This document shows positions 42,372 through 52,812 of a DNA stretch of 64,000 bases, one piece after another. The notes under the pieces were generated by a model that saw only the letters and a program-made list of their open reading frames with translations, was not told the origin of the DNA and ran no database searches. The DNA comes from Aradus depressus (Eukaryota > Arthropoda > Insecta > Hemiptera > Aradidae), in assembly GCA_963662175.1 (NCBI GenBank), contig OY759217.1, forward strand, positions 12,340,562 through 12,404,561, given 5' to 3'. Every line of letters begins with the position of its first letter. Within the stretch, counting starts at the first letter, position 1. Made by a program: the position numbers and the translations under genes.

Positions 42372-43225
42372 CAGTAAAAGTTCCTTATTCACGGTTTCCT
42401 TATTCGCGTTTTCATTATTCGCGGGTGAAAAAATTGCAACCCAGTTCCTGTATTCCGGCTAAAATTTCTTTATTCGCAGATGCAATCAGTAAGCAGAAAG
42501 GGATTCGGTGTCGTTTATTAACGTATCGGCACCCTTTGAGTACTGCTGGTACGTGCCGAGGCAGACACATTGACACCATGCTGGAAAAAACTGTGGCCTA
42601 TTTTGACTGTCGGAAATGATGAAGAATCCGCGCGAATTCAAACTTTAACTGACAATGTTGTTCAAGTTACAAATGGAATAGGACGAGATGGCTTCGAAAA
42701 GATAGAATCAAGTGACATTCAGGAGTTGCTTGATTCGCAGGATGACTTGACCGAAACCGACTTGGAGGTAATGTTAACTCCACATTCCACTGAAGTAGAG
42801 CCTTCAACGAGCACTGAAAAGGTGACCTTTAACAGGAAAAATCTGGGTGAAGGTACACGTATGGCAAATGAACTTTGTGATTTCTTCAAGAAAATTGATC
42901 TATCTATGGAAAGGAGCCTTATTTTTAAAAGGCACATTATTAATGCTACAGCTCAATATCAATCTGAAATTAAAGACCTTTTAAAAGCGGCAAAACAAGA
43001 AAAAATTACTAAATTCTTTAAACCCTTGCCTAAAGCTGACTAACGATTGATTTTAATTGCGAATTTGTCAATAAATTGATTTTATTTTGATACATCTTGG
43101 TTTTATTTTGGAACCTTGGAACGTATCACCTATGATTCCATACTAAATACCATTCCATATCCACGGTTTCTGTATTCGCGGCATATTTACTGAACATATA
43201 CCCCGCGAATAAAGAGCTTTTACTG
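42372..43225 (+). mobile_element. Tigger/pogo-type transposon, internally deleted
   Basis: 854 bp bounded by CAGTAAAAG and CTTTTACTG inverted ends with TA on both sides (42370-42371, 43226-43227). Subterminal 'cttattcgcg' and 'tattcgcgg' phrases occur at both ends. The only coding remnant is the transposase C-terminus, 42570..43043. TA target sites and inverted CAG ends agree with the Tc1/mariner-pogo superfamily. Confidence 0.85.
42570..43043 (+). pseudogene. Tigger-like transposase C-terminal fragment
   Basis: 157 codons starting MTPCWKKLWPIL (the WKKLWP motif found after the DDE domain of Tigger-type proteins). An acidic stretch follows (IQELLDSQDDLTETDLEVML), then a helical C-terminal region and a terminal KITKFFKPLPKAD. 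The DNA-binding and catalytic DDE domains are gone, yet this part has no stop codon. Confidence 0.8.
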
Positions 43226-44319
43226 TATTATTTTGCAGTTTATATGATTTGCCGAGTAACAGCGGTTCATCTTTTTCAGTAGTGGCTAGTATAGAGTAAC
43301 GACAGGCGCCTTGAACACAGCTCTGAGTTGCCTGTTTTTTATTTGTCAACTTCAAAAAATATCTATAGAAAAGAAAAATAAATAACAGATCAAGTAAATA
43401 ATAGTACAACAGAATAAATACAAAATCATTGTCACACTTCAACCACAAATAATATTTTTAAAACAATATTTAATCGGTACACTAAATATTTAACAACAAC
43501 TGACGTACGAATATGAGGGTAAGATCACACAATTAAAGGTTCCGTAGTCGAACATGACCTTTTTTTCGTATTTAATCATCAAACCACAACTAAACCAAAA
43601 ATGCACAACCAGCGGTTGGACTTACATATACTATACATAAAACTAGGTGTGCAATACATTCTGCTGTTTGCAAAAACTGAGCTCAGTTAATGTTTTAATA
43701 ATTATCAGTAACTTCTCACCTTGTATGTTCTTTATGAATATATTAATACTTTAAATAGATTTCAATTGAATTCAATGTATTTTTTCTTGGCCAATATGCA
43801 CGGAACATGAGGCCAAGAGGAAAAAAAAAAAAAAAAAAAAATGTATTTTTTCTAGCCTTTTTATAGTAGACAACAACAGCTGTGAATATTTTTATCGAAA
43901 AAAAGTTGAAGTTTGTATGTTAGAACACTGAAAAAAACGGCTCAAAAAAGTGGTGTCCGATGGTAAACCGAAAAAGGCTTCGCCCGGATTATTACATTTG
44001 AAATCGAAAAATTCTATTATGCGCGACAATTTTGTCTCTCAATTGATTTCAATGGGGATTTCGTTTTCCGCTGATTATTCCTCTGTGTTATGTTAAATTT
44101 CAGATTTTTTTAGTAGTAAACCATTGTCACCGTGTCCCCTACCATCGTGGCAAAATTCAATGTGATCGGTAAAGGGGTTTAGGAGGCGTACTAGTACAAC
44201 GAAATAGATGAGTCTCCTAAGAAAGAGCTTCGTGAACTCAGCTCAATGAATAAAATAAAATAATAAAAACAAATATGACATGAAAGGCTTCAGAGAGGAA
44301 AAACACCTATGACGTCACT
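43226..44319. other. No gene seen
   Basis: AT-rich. A 21-base A run lies at 43820-43841. The inverted pair 'tttcttggccaatatgcac' and 'acatgaggccaagagga' (about 43784-43822) is a short stem. No ORF of note. Confidence 0.4.
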
Positions 44320-44645
44320 ACATAGCAGGAGATGTGTTTAACGGTTTTGTCTATGGGTGTGATGTTCAAGTTGCGGTGTAAAGTCTTGTTGCTAAAGTAT
44401 GGTGGGCATTGCGTGATCAGTCGGAGAGTCTTGGATTGAAATACCTGTATTCTTTTGATGTTCCAAGTCTTGTCTGTACCATATATTTGTAAGTCATAGG
44501 TTCAGAGAGGTCGGTATAACAATTCAGTTTTTGTCGAATAGATAATTTAGAACGCCTATTCAAAATACTATACAATAGTCTTAAGTCGCCGGTCTACAGT
44601 GAGTCGTGTCGTCCGAGTGTGAGGGTTCCAAGTCAGCCAGGGTTA
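44320..44645 (-). pseudogene. Jockey-like LINE C-terminal remnant
   Basis: The minus strand reads TYDLQIYGTDKTWNIKRIQ, then VFQSKTLRLITQCPPYFSN and KTLHRNLNITPIDKTVKH, the order found in Jockey pol tails (WGT...N..IQ..QSK.LR.I...P.Y.SN.TLH.DL). A decayed fragment without RT motifs. Confidence 0.78.
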
Positions 44646-44689
44646 ATCCTAAATATTTTACGGAAGAGGTATGAAGCAAAGACTGGTTT

Positions 44690-45080
44690 TCAATGAATAC
44701 TGAGGGCAGTCAATATGGCGGAGGGCGAATGCTATGTGTTGACATTTTGTGGTATGAAATTTAATTTTCCAATAAGGAACATTACTGGTAGAAATTAATT
44801 TTTCGGTAGGATTCGGTTTTCGAGGAAAGTTAAGGAGACGTCTAAAAGTGTGTGTTTCAAAACTACATTTCAAGACAGTTTTCAGTTCAGAAAACCGGAA
44901 GACCTGCAAAAAATTGTATTTCATATAAAATATGTACTTTAGTTTTTTTCTAGAACTATTACTTGAAAAGATTTTTATTATGTCATAAACATAATCGGTA
45001 TCTTGTAAAAAGTACTTAGGCCCTGAAGTAGAATGGTCTCAATTTTCGTCTGATTTCGGCCAAAATCTAATCAGATCTAA
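44690..45080. repeat. Family W copy
   Basis: Begins 'caatatggcggagggcgaat' and shares 'aactgtttt'-type, 'tatttcatataaaatatgta' and 'aatggtctcaattttcgtct' with 12760-13020. Confidence 0.45.
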
Positions 45081-45529
45081 GTTACATGAGGCTCCTTCAT
45101 TTCAAATTTTAAGTTTTTAGCTACATTCGTTTTTTAAATGTTGTTTTAAAGTTTTCCAATCACATACACACATCATCACAGATACGACATCATCGCGAAA
45201 ATGTCAAAACATATTCTGGGGACCTTGAAACGTAAAAATCCGTTGAAATCTCGATTTCGGATTTTTTCAAAATTACAATACTTCCTTATAATCGGCAGAT
45301 CCCCCCGCTCATCTTGTTTGTGGAAAACCGTAGGGATGATAGGCAACTGCTTGCCATCCAGGGTTAGCCACCGTTCTGGACCTTGAGGCGGGCGGTTCGC
45401 ACATCCTTAGCTAAAATGGTTGGATTCGTAGTGGCTGTGGTTACTGGCACCAGCACAGGAAGCCAGTCCCTGACAGATTCTGATGCTGGAACCTAATTGA
45501 TTTTTCCTATGAAAACAGGTAAAATGAAG
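45081..45529. other. No gene; GC-rich retroelement-like scrap
   Basis: 45300-45500 is GC-rich ('gacagattctgatgctggaa', 'ggcaactgcttgccatccag') and resembles the non-coding end of a LINE. No domain can be read. Confidence 0.3.
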
Positions 45530-46852
45530 AAAGTTTTCATAATATAACAGCTGTTAGAACATTAATAAATTAATTAGTAAATAAAATGTGGTAATAATAA
45601 AAGGCTTAAAAAGTTTTAATCTTAAATAAAATTTATTTATTGATAAATAAATAAAACTATTATATACCTAGTTAATAATAATGATAAATAATAATAATAA
45701 TTAAATAAACAATAAGAATTACCTGTAGAAATTTGATCTCTTTTCTTTATTTAAATTTTGATTTCTACAGTAGTTTTTCGAAAAGGGCTCTAAAAAAATA
45801 TCAATAGTTCAAGACGTGCAATGTTTAAGAAAGTGCACGTATTAAAAAAAAATGCAATTTACAAACTTTTCACTTGAATTTCTAAACAGATGCCATTTTT
45901 AATATTTTTAAATAATATTAAATCTAATTCAAAAGATTTCAAATAATTTTACTGGGCCAACAGGGAAAATGAATAGAACAGAATTTTCGAGAACAAATAT
46001 TGTGTTTATTTTCTTAAATCTACATTATTAATTAAAGAAAACTAAAAATTAACAAACAAAAAATCAAAGGAAGAAATCTTAAACTTATTCTTAAACTTAT
46101 CCAATCGTTTTGTTTTATATTTTGGGCCATTCTCTAAAATGAAGTTATATATATCTGGGCATATATCCTGTACATATAAACAAATAAAAGTACCTTCATT
46201 TTGGATCAGTTTCGCCGTCAATACATTTCTCTTTAGTTCATTACAACATAAGCCTAAAACAGCACTCTACATTTTTACTCAGACCGCCGCCATAGCTAAG
46301 CCTCGACCTCTTCACTATACCCACTCTAATTAAACAGCTGATGGCCGTGTTTTGTTTTTTTAATCATTTGTTTTAAAAACAAATTTGCTTTATATAAAAA
46401 AATAAATATAATTAATTGTTTTAAATGTTTATAACTTTATTATTTTAATGTGTGTTTTTATGCATCACAATAAATATGAAATACCGGCTGTTTTATATAA
46501 ACAAGCACAGTCAAGTGAGAGTGGTGTTAGTGTTAAGAAGGACAAATAAAGAGTGAGCTTCAAAAGAAGGTACTTTTTTATTAAATTATACATACGCACA
46601 ATAAAAAGAGTGGCCACAGAAAAGAGACAAATGTAGTTTTAGGAATTAGTTAGTAACAAATATCGTATATAATTTAATTTTTTGTTTTCCAAATTTATTT
46701 TTTATTTTACAATCTAGGTAAAGTTTAAATAAACCCAGGTTTTGTTCTCGATTCTATGCTATTCATTTTCCCTGTCAACCAAATAAGAAAATAACTTAGA
46801 TAAGATTGAACATTTTTGCAAATTTAGGAAAATTTGATGGCATCTCAGAATT

Positions 46853-46897
<45 letters not shown>

Positions 46898-47140
46898 CCT
46901 ATGAAATAATTATTAATTGAATTTTTTTATTTACTGTTTAATAAATAAACTTTCTATATATTTTTATTAGGGCCCTTCTCGGAAACAACTGTAGAAAGCA
47001 ACATTTAGAAGAAGACCAGCAAAATTTCTTCAGGAAGTGTAATAATTAATGTTATTACTTATTATTTGTTTATTATATTTATTTCAATTATTAATTTTTA
47101 TTTTTATTATTATATACATTTTTTATTATCACAAGGTATA
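45530..47140. repeat. Family V, two copies head-to-head (large inverted repeat)
   Basis: The left half (about 45530-46375) is the inverted and the right half (about 46380-47140) the direct form of the element inserted at 16863-17727. Shared phrases include 'gtgcacgtattaaaaaaaaa'/'atatgtgcactttctt', 'tttcgaaaagggctc'/'gggcccttctcggaaa', 'cagctgatggccg' and 'attctatgctattcatttt'. A (TA)n run sits at 46857-46894. No transposase. Confidence 0.6.
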
Positions 47141-47379
47141 AGATAGTTAAAATAATAAATACGTAACATATAACTTAACCATCCTCAGGTTTATTTTTTA
47201 AATTAAGTAGCTGAGTGCAAATCCTTCGTATACATCAGGTATAAGGGGCTTAGTATTTGAACCTGGAAATCCCCGTGGCTATACATTTAGGTGTTTGTTC
47301 GTTCTAAAATGTTTTTCTCTTTATGGCTAATAATCTATATATAAAAGAGGTGCTTACAATAACACTAACACTAGTTCGT

Positions 47380-47545
47380 TAGTTAATTAGTTGTTGTGAC
47401 TCATGCCCGAGATTTAACTGAAAGGTCATATCGCCTACTACCAGAATGCTCTTTAGTCGATCGGTGTATATGAGCTTCACTCTACAGTAGCAATTCTTAA
47501 TTTTTTAGTCACCTAAGATCTCTCTTCAACGAGTACCTGACACCT
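47380..47545 (-). mobile_element. SINE family S, 3' fragment, decayed
   Basis: From the tail 'ttaattagttgttgtgactc' through 'catatcgcctactaccagaa' to 'aacgagtacctgacacc'; head and body half are missing. Confidence 0.75.
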
Positions 47546-48035
47546 TTTTATACAATTAATGTAAAATACATAATTTTGGGGATGTAATATATATATTTTT
47601 TTTGAAAACCATATTGAAGACTAACAACTACACCTCATCTAATCTCCTCGCTTTACCACAATATAACACCCTCCCAGCCCTGAGAACTTCAGACGGCGTT
47701 GAACCAACTCTACGTCGCAATTTTGTTCATAATTTTAAGTAATATTGGTTATAACTTTTAATGTCTTATATCTAATATGAGATACATGCCGAAAACCGTC
47801 TTGAAATTTAGTTTTGAAACATTTTTTTAGGAGTTTCCTTGAATTACTCAAAATACGACAAAAGTTAACACGAATAATAAATAATTTTTAATTTGTATCA
47901 CGTAACAACGAATTATAAAATATTTTTTTATTATTGGTAGTTTTTATGTAAAATTATGAAAATGAAGAAAAAAAAAAAAATATATGTGATGTAGCTATTA
48001 AAAGAATTTCTTATACCAACTACGCTTACAGATCA
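47546..48035. other. No gene; family W remnant
   Basis: 47740-47950 shares 'gagatacatgccgaaaaccg' and 'ttgaaatttagttttgaaac' (inverted) with family W. 48004-48043 holds the bipartite motif inverted ('cttataccaac' then 'cagatcactctc'). Confidence 0.4.
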
Positions 48036-48041
48036 CTCTCT

Positions 48042-48235
48042 CGGGCTTTAACTAAGAGGTCATATCACCTACTACCAGAGAGCTCTTTTGTCGCTCTAGT
48101 CGACATGAACCTGGCTCTTCAGTGGGAGTCATATTTTGCCTAGCCTACATTAATATTCACCAAGGGACAGACCTCTTTAACGAGTACCTGACATCGTTCT
48201 GACTTAGTACCATCGCTTAACGTCCCATCCGATTT
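48042..48235 (-). mobile_element. SINE family S, 3' half
   Basis: 'cgggctttaactaagaggtc' to 'catcgcttaacgtcccatcc'; the tRNA head is absent. It directly follows the bipartite motif, as at 12222. Confidence 0.78.
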
Positions 48236-48462
48236 TACCCAGAAAATTTCAGTAAGAAACGTGTACATAGTCCTCATATCGCAATGAAAGTGCTTGAACG
48301 TGATCCAAAAAGTGACGCCATCAATTTGTAATTGTTTAAAATATATGAAAAGAAGTCAAAAAGCAAACTTGCGTAATGTTTTTCAGAAAGAAGACTAAAT
48401 ATTAGTATGGTTGGGGAGTATGTCAATAAGGCGAGTTGTGTGTACAAGTGTTGCCCACTGGA

Positions 48463-48497
48463 TATATAGCCCCACATTCCTCGTCACTTCTCAGTTC
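48463..48497 (+). promoter_or_regulatory. Core promoter of gene B: TATA box plus TCAGT initiator
   Basis: TATATAG at 48463-48469 and TCAGTT at 48491-48496 (A at 48493) lie exactly 30 bases apart, the textbook arthropod arrangement. The ATG follows 20 bases after the predicted start in a good context (GTCACCATGT). Confidence 0.75.
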
Positions 48498-48512
48498 CTC
48501 CTCCTTGTCACC

Positions 48513-48582
48513 ATGTACTCCAAGATATTTCTTGTAGCTGCAGTCATGTGCGTGGCTGCCCAGGCTATGCCCAACATTGGCG
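48513..48582 (+). CDS. Gene B exon 1: signal peptide
   Basis: Encodes MYSKIFLVAAVMCVAAQAMP then NIG: a short basic N-region, a strong hydrophobic core and an AQA cleavage site, so the product should be secreted. The donor at 48583 (G|gtactt) leaves phase 1, exactly as in gene A exon 1. The next matching exon is at 50977. Unspliced, the frame ends after QQNIPILT at 48617. Genes A and B share the layout of a signal-peptide exon, a phase-1 intron and a tiny second exon, which suggests a related secreted-protein class. Sequence similarity of the mature parts is not evident. Confidence 0.7.
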
Positions 48583-48649
48583 GTACTTATCAACAAAACA
48601 TACCTATTCTGACTTAAATCATATTTTTATCAATTTATTTCTTATTTTT

Positions 48650-48918
48650 GGGCGAGGGTAGCTCAGTGGTATGCTTGCTTGCTTGCTGAGCTTAAGATCC
48701 CGGGTTCGAAACCCCGCCGAGGCTCTTAAGTTTTTAAACTGGAAAGTGAAAAAACCGTGAGCACCTTGGGACATTAGGCGATGGTCCCGAGCCTGTACGA
48801 GGTCAGGTAATCGTTAAAGACTCCTACACTAGGTGAATAAAATTGAGTCGGGCTCATGTCCACCAGAGTGACAAAAGATATCACCTTTTAGTTAAAGCCC
48901 TGGCATGGGTCACAATAA
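48650..48918 (+). mobile_element. SINE family S in intron 1 of gene B
   Basis: Head GGGTAGCTCAGTGGTATGCT with box B GGGTTCGAAACCCC, then a shortened body and the end 'ttaaagccctggcatgggtc'. Several internal deletions. Confidence 0.85.
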
Positions 48919-49372
48919 CACCAACTAACTCAACAGAGATATCGGCTATTTTGCAAAATCAGGTTTTTTATTAATTTTTTCTATTTATGTAATTTAATTA
49001 ATAAAAAATTATTACCTGCATAATATTTCCGATTATGAAATTAAGTAATGTTTCTCTTTGGTAAAGAAAACTTATATATAATAACTATCTAAATTAATTT
49101 AAAAAAAAAAACTAAAGTAATTACTTGAGTGTTTTAACCTTGAGCACACCGTCCTACGAATGGGATATTATCCATCAGTGGCAAGGTTTTCGAGAAATGT
49201 AAGGAAAATTCCCCCCCTCTGTTGTTCTACTTAGTAAATACCCATTTTTTTTTTTTTTTTTTGAGTGGTTTCAACAATTTTTTGTCGAAAAAATACATTT
49301 TCTTCAGATGAAATCTATCACAATACTAACAGTAGTAAAACACCATCGGTGATTGTCTGTCAGATCTAGACT
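48919..49372. other. No gene seen
   Basis: AT-rich intronic sequence with a T run (49244-49262). Nothing recognised. Confidence 0.4.
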
Positions 49373-50008
49373 CAGTAGAGGGCGTTCCCAGCCCCGCCGA
49401 AACGGTGGGGCGGGAAGGGCGATCGCCTAGGGCGCCTCGATGTTAGGGGCACAAGAGTTGTTGACTCTTTGACCTTGATTGAAAGAATTGAAAAAAAAAC
49501 TAATACTTGCGACTTATTCACGAACTTGTGGATTGCGTTACGCATACTTTTAACGATTCCAGTATCTTGATTCCAGTTGCGAAAGGAGTTTTAGCAAATT
49601 GAAATTAATAAAAACATATTTAAGATCAACTTTGACCCAAGAAAGACTCCATTCTCTTGATGTTCTTGCAACAGAAAACGAACTGGCCAACAACATAAAT
49701 TTCAAGGATTTAATTGAAGAATTTGCTAATGCTAAAGCCCGAAAAATACAATTGAATTTTTCCAAAAATTGATACAATTTGGTGTCTTTCAATCATTTTT
49801 TCAGATATATTATGATAATATATGTAGTTTTTATAATTTTTTTATAAACTATAGTATATATATTTTTTTATAATAAATTTGAACATTAAAAAATTTTTTT
49901 ATGAAGTTTTATTTTTTAATTCTTGAAATTGTCTCTCCTTACAAGAGGGTGCAAGATTTCGCCTAGGGCACTGATATATGTTGCGGCGGGGCTGGGCGTT
50001 CCTCTGTG
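49373..50008 (+). mobile_element. hAT transposon deletion derivative
   Basis: Inverted ends share AGAGG...GGGCGTTCCCAGCCCCGCCG at the left and the complement of 'cggcggggctgggcgttcct' at the right. The copy of 636 bp keeps only the transposase C-terminus: ERSFSKLKLIKTYLRSTLTQ, ERLHSLDVLATENELANN and LIEEFANAKARKIQL before a stop at 49769-49771. This is the hAT dimerisation (hATC) region as found in ZMYM1-like transposases. No clear 8-bp target duplication was found. Confidence 0.85.
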
Positions 50009-50069
50009 AATAGAGAGAGCGAGTGGCTTGAGTGATATATACACATATATATATCTGTGTGTTTTTTTA

Positions 50070-50200
50070 GTTCCCCAGCATTACAAAGTATAGGGAAAGT
50101 TATGTAATCGGTCAAAAATTCGATTTGGAGTTTTCAACGAAATTTCAAGGTTTTTCAACCTACAGATTCAAAAAATGAAACAAAAAGAAGGTTAAGAAGG
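50070..50200 (+). repeat. Family U terminus
   Basis: 'agttccccagcattacaaag', 'gaaagttatgtaatcggtca' and 'ggagttttcaacgaaatttc'. The U copy is interrupted by the SINE at 50234 and continues at about 50590-50760 ('agaaaaatcagccaaatgga', 'attgattaattcgttttgtt'). Confidence 0.55.
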
Positions 50201-50233
50201 GATTCAAAATTCCAAGACGACAATACCAATACC

Positions 50234-50576
50234 GAGGGCGCCGGTAGCTCAGTGGTATGCGTGCTTGACTTCTGAGCTCAAGAACGTGGGTTCGAACCCC
50301 GACCGAGGCCCTTAGTTTATTTTATCTGGGAGGTAAAATAAACTTAAGCATGCCGTCCTTCGGATGGGACGTTAAGCGATGGTCCCGAGCCTGTACAATG
50401 TCGGGTACTCGTTAAAGACCCCTACCCTAGGTGAATAAAAATTTAGGGTAGGCAAAATTTAGGACTCCCACAGTAGAGTCGGGCTCATGTCCACCAGAGT
50501 GACGAAAGAGCTCTCTGGTAGTAGGCGATATGACCTCGTAGTTAAAGCCCGGACATGAATCATAAAACCTAAACCT
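50234..50576 (+). mobile_element. SINE family S, full length, 12-bp target duplication
   Basis: 343 bp from GAGGGCGCCGGTAGCTCAGT to the tail 'aaaacctaaacct'. The target AATACCAATACC is duplicated at 50222-50233 and 50577-50588. Body and both pol III boxes are intact, so this is one of the youngest copies. Confidence 0.95.
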
Positions 50577-50976
50577 AATACCAATACCAATTTCAGAAAA
50601 ATCAGCCAAATGGAAGAGGGGGCCGATGTAATGAATTAATGGTTACTAATTTTAGAATGCCCCTTTATAAGTCATCTATTGATTATTAGCGCAAACAGTC
50701 GACTAGTTTTAGAGGGGGAATGAAAAGTTAATTGATTAATTCGTTTTGTTGAAGTACGACAATTTTTTTTCTCAAAATGTCTCAGCAACCATTGTTTGGC
50801 AAAATGTATTATTTGAATACGTTCCGACCACTATAATTAACACCCAGCAGCTCACAGCCGAAATTACTCTCATCGTAAAAACTAGAATTACGGATCAGAA
50901 ATTATAAATTTAATATTTATCTGTATTTCATTATCTTAATTATTATAATTATCAATATTTATTACAATTTCAACAG

Positions 50977-51015
50977 GAAGTATCAACAGAAATCAAATAC
51001 CAAGGACTGATGCAG
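50977..51015 (+). CDS. Gene B exon 2
   Basis: A 39-bp exon with acceptor ttcaacag and donor CAG|gtatgt. Entered and left in phase 1, it encodes GSINRNQIPRTDA and part of a Gly codon. The in-phase fit with exon 1 and the strong signals support it, but it is too short for similarity-based proof. Confidence 0.5.
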
Positions 51016-51280
51016 GTATGTTTTCACGGTTTAATATATATTATCCATAAAACTATTACTGAAAAAAATTATCATATTTTTTAGTTTTCTCCTATTTGGA
51101 CTGTTTGATTAACATTGAAATATTGTTATATCTTAATTATATCTTCTTGGAATTGCGTTATAACTTTTCTATGAAAGGTAGTAATTATAAATTGAATGAA
51201 ATTCAGTAATTATAAATTGAATGAAATTCAGTAATTATAAATTGAATGAGTTTAAGGTTTTTATCTAAAAACTAACGATA

Positions 51281-51435
51281 AGGCGCCGATAGCTCAGATG
51301 TAGCGTGCTAGCCTATTGAAGTCAAGATCGCGGATTCGAATCCCGGCCGAAGCCCTCAATTTATTTTATCTGGGAGGTAAAAAAACTTAAGCACGCCGTC
51401 CTTCGGAAGGGACGTTAAGCGATGGTGCCGAACCT
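51281..51435 (+). mobile_element. SINE head and partial body, duplicated unit 1
   Basis: GGCGCCGATAGCTCAGATGT with the 'gtagcgtgctagcc' variant, box B GATTCGAATCC, then the body to 'gatggtgccgaacct'. The 3' half is missing. Confidence 0.8.
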
Positions 51436-51843
51436 AATATTGTTCTTGAAATCGTTCTCGCCAGGAATTTTATTTTTAATTCTAAAAAGGATATTTTTTC
51501 TAAAAAAAAAAAAAAAAAATTATTGCCCCCATAGTGTAAAGCTCTCTAGATGCGCAAACAGTCGACTAGTTTTAGAGGGGGAATGAAAAGTTAATTGATT
51601 AATTCGTTTTGTTGAAGTACGACAATTTTTTTTCTCAAAATGTCTCAGCAACCATTGTTTGGCAAAATGGATTATTTGAATACATTCCGACCACTATAAT
51701 TAACACCCAGCAGCTCACAGCCGAAATTACTCTCATCGTAAATTCGTACTAGAATTACGGATCAGAAATTATAAATTTAATATTTATCTGTATTTCATTA
51801 TCTTAATTATTATAATTATACTTATTTATTAAAATTTCCACAG

Positions 51844-51882
51844 GAAGTATCAACAGAATGCGAATACTAAGGACTGATGCAT
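51844..51882 (+). pseudogene. Gene B exon 2, duplicated and diverging
   Basis: Duplicate of the 39-bp exon. It keeps the acceptor (ttccacag), but the last exonic base before the donor changed from G to T (GCAT|gtatgt) and two codons changed (NQIPR to MRILR). The frame remains open, so tandem use or alternative splicing is possible; decay is equally likely. Confidence 0.45.
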
Positions 51883-52147
51883 GTATGTTTTCACGGTTTA
51901 ATATATATTATCCATAAAACTATTACTGAAAAAAATTATCATATTTTTTAGTTTTCTCCTATTTGGACTGTTTGATTAACATTGAAATATTGTTATATCT
52001 TAATTATATCTTCTTGGAATTGCGTTATAACTTTTCTATGAAAGGTAGTAATTATAAATTGAATGAAATTCAGTAATTATAAATTGAATGAAATTCAGTA
52101 ATTATAAATTGAATGAGTTTAAGGTTTTTATCTAAAAACTAACGATA

Positions 52148-52303
52148 AGGCGCCGATAGCTCAGATGTAGCGTGCTAGCCTATTGAAGTCAAGATCGCGG
52201 ATTCGAATCCCGGCCGAAGCCCTCAGTTTATTTTATCTGGGAGGTAAAAAAACTTAAGCATGCCGTCCTTCGGAAGGGACGTTAAGCGATGGTGCCGAGC
52301 CCA
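52148..52303 (+). mobile_element. SINE head and partial body, duplicated unit 2
   Basis: Copy of the SINE fragment at 51281-51435, multiplied by segmental duplication. Confidence 0.8.
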
Positions 52304-52384
52304 ATATTGTTCTTGAAATCGTTCTCGCCAGGATTTTTTTTTTTTTATTCTAAAAAGGATATTTTTTCTAAAAAAAAAAAAAAT

Positions 52385-52466
52385 TTTGCCCCCATAGTGT
52401 AATGCTCTTAAATTAAAATGTCTCAAACTTCCTTACTTTTGAGTCTAGTTATATATTATTATATGA
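52385..52466 (+). repeat. 94-bp satellite, first partial unit
   Basis: 'cccccatagtgtaatgctct' to 'tattattatatga', interrupted at 52466 by a SINE. It carries the left target duplication of that SINE. Confidence 0.9.
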
Positions 52467-52812
52467 GAGGGCGCCGGTAGCTCAGTGGTATGCGTGCTTG
52501 ACTTCTGAGCTCAAGGTCGTGGGTTCGTAACCCGACCGAGGCCCTTAGTTTATTTTATCTGGGAGGTAAAATAAACTTAAGCACGCCGTCCTTCGGATGG
52601 GACGTTAAGCGATGGTCCCGAGCCTGTACGATGTCAGGTACTCGTTAAAGATCCCTACCCTAGATGAATAAAAATTTAGGGTAGGCAAAATTTAGGACTC
52701 CCACAGTAGAGTCGGGCTCACGTCCACCAGAGTGACGAAAGAGCGCTCTGGTAGTAGGCGATATGACCTCGTAGTTAAAGCCCGGGCATGAGTCATAAAA
52801 CCTAACCTAACC
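52467..52812 (+). mobile_element. SINE family S inside the satellite, 13-bp target duplication
   Basis: 346 bp from GAGGGCGCCGGTAGCTCAGT to the tail 'aaaacctaacctaacc'. The satellite sequence TATTATTATATGA is duplicated at 52454-52466 and 52813-52825. Because the target is a known satellite, this copy defines the exact SINE ends and shows that the CCTAA tail belongs to the element. Box B reads GGTTCGTAACC, a one-base change. Confidence 0.96.

Larger units (their letters stand above)
50689..51551 (+). repeat. 863-bp tandem duplication, unit 1
   Basis: Unit 1 and unit 2 (51552-52414) start with 'gcgcaaacagtcgactagtt'. Each contains exon 2 of gene B, three 'taattataaattgaatgaa' repeats, a SINE head and a scrap of the 94-bp satellite. 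Divergence is clearly higher than in the 2.2-kb duplication, with several substitutions and small indels. Confidence 0.9.
51552..52414 (+). repeat. 863-bp tandem duplication, unit 2
   Basis: Second unit; see 50689-51551. It runs directly into the 94-bp satellite at about 52385, so the array begins inside this duplication. Confidence 0.9.

Noticed and set aside
45184..45386. 61-codon ORF starting MSKHILGTLKRKN
   Set aside because: No domain, no splice context, and it runs into repeat-like sequence.
49550..49792. 80-codon minus-strand ORF
   Set aside because: Antisense to the hAT C-terminal segment, which carries the recognisable dimerisation motif on the plus strand.
50234..50310. Possible functional tRNA gene (box A and box B present)
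   Set aside because: The same head recurs with a fixed SINE body, tail and target duplications; no closed acceptor stem at the 3' side.
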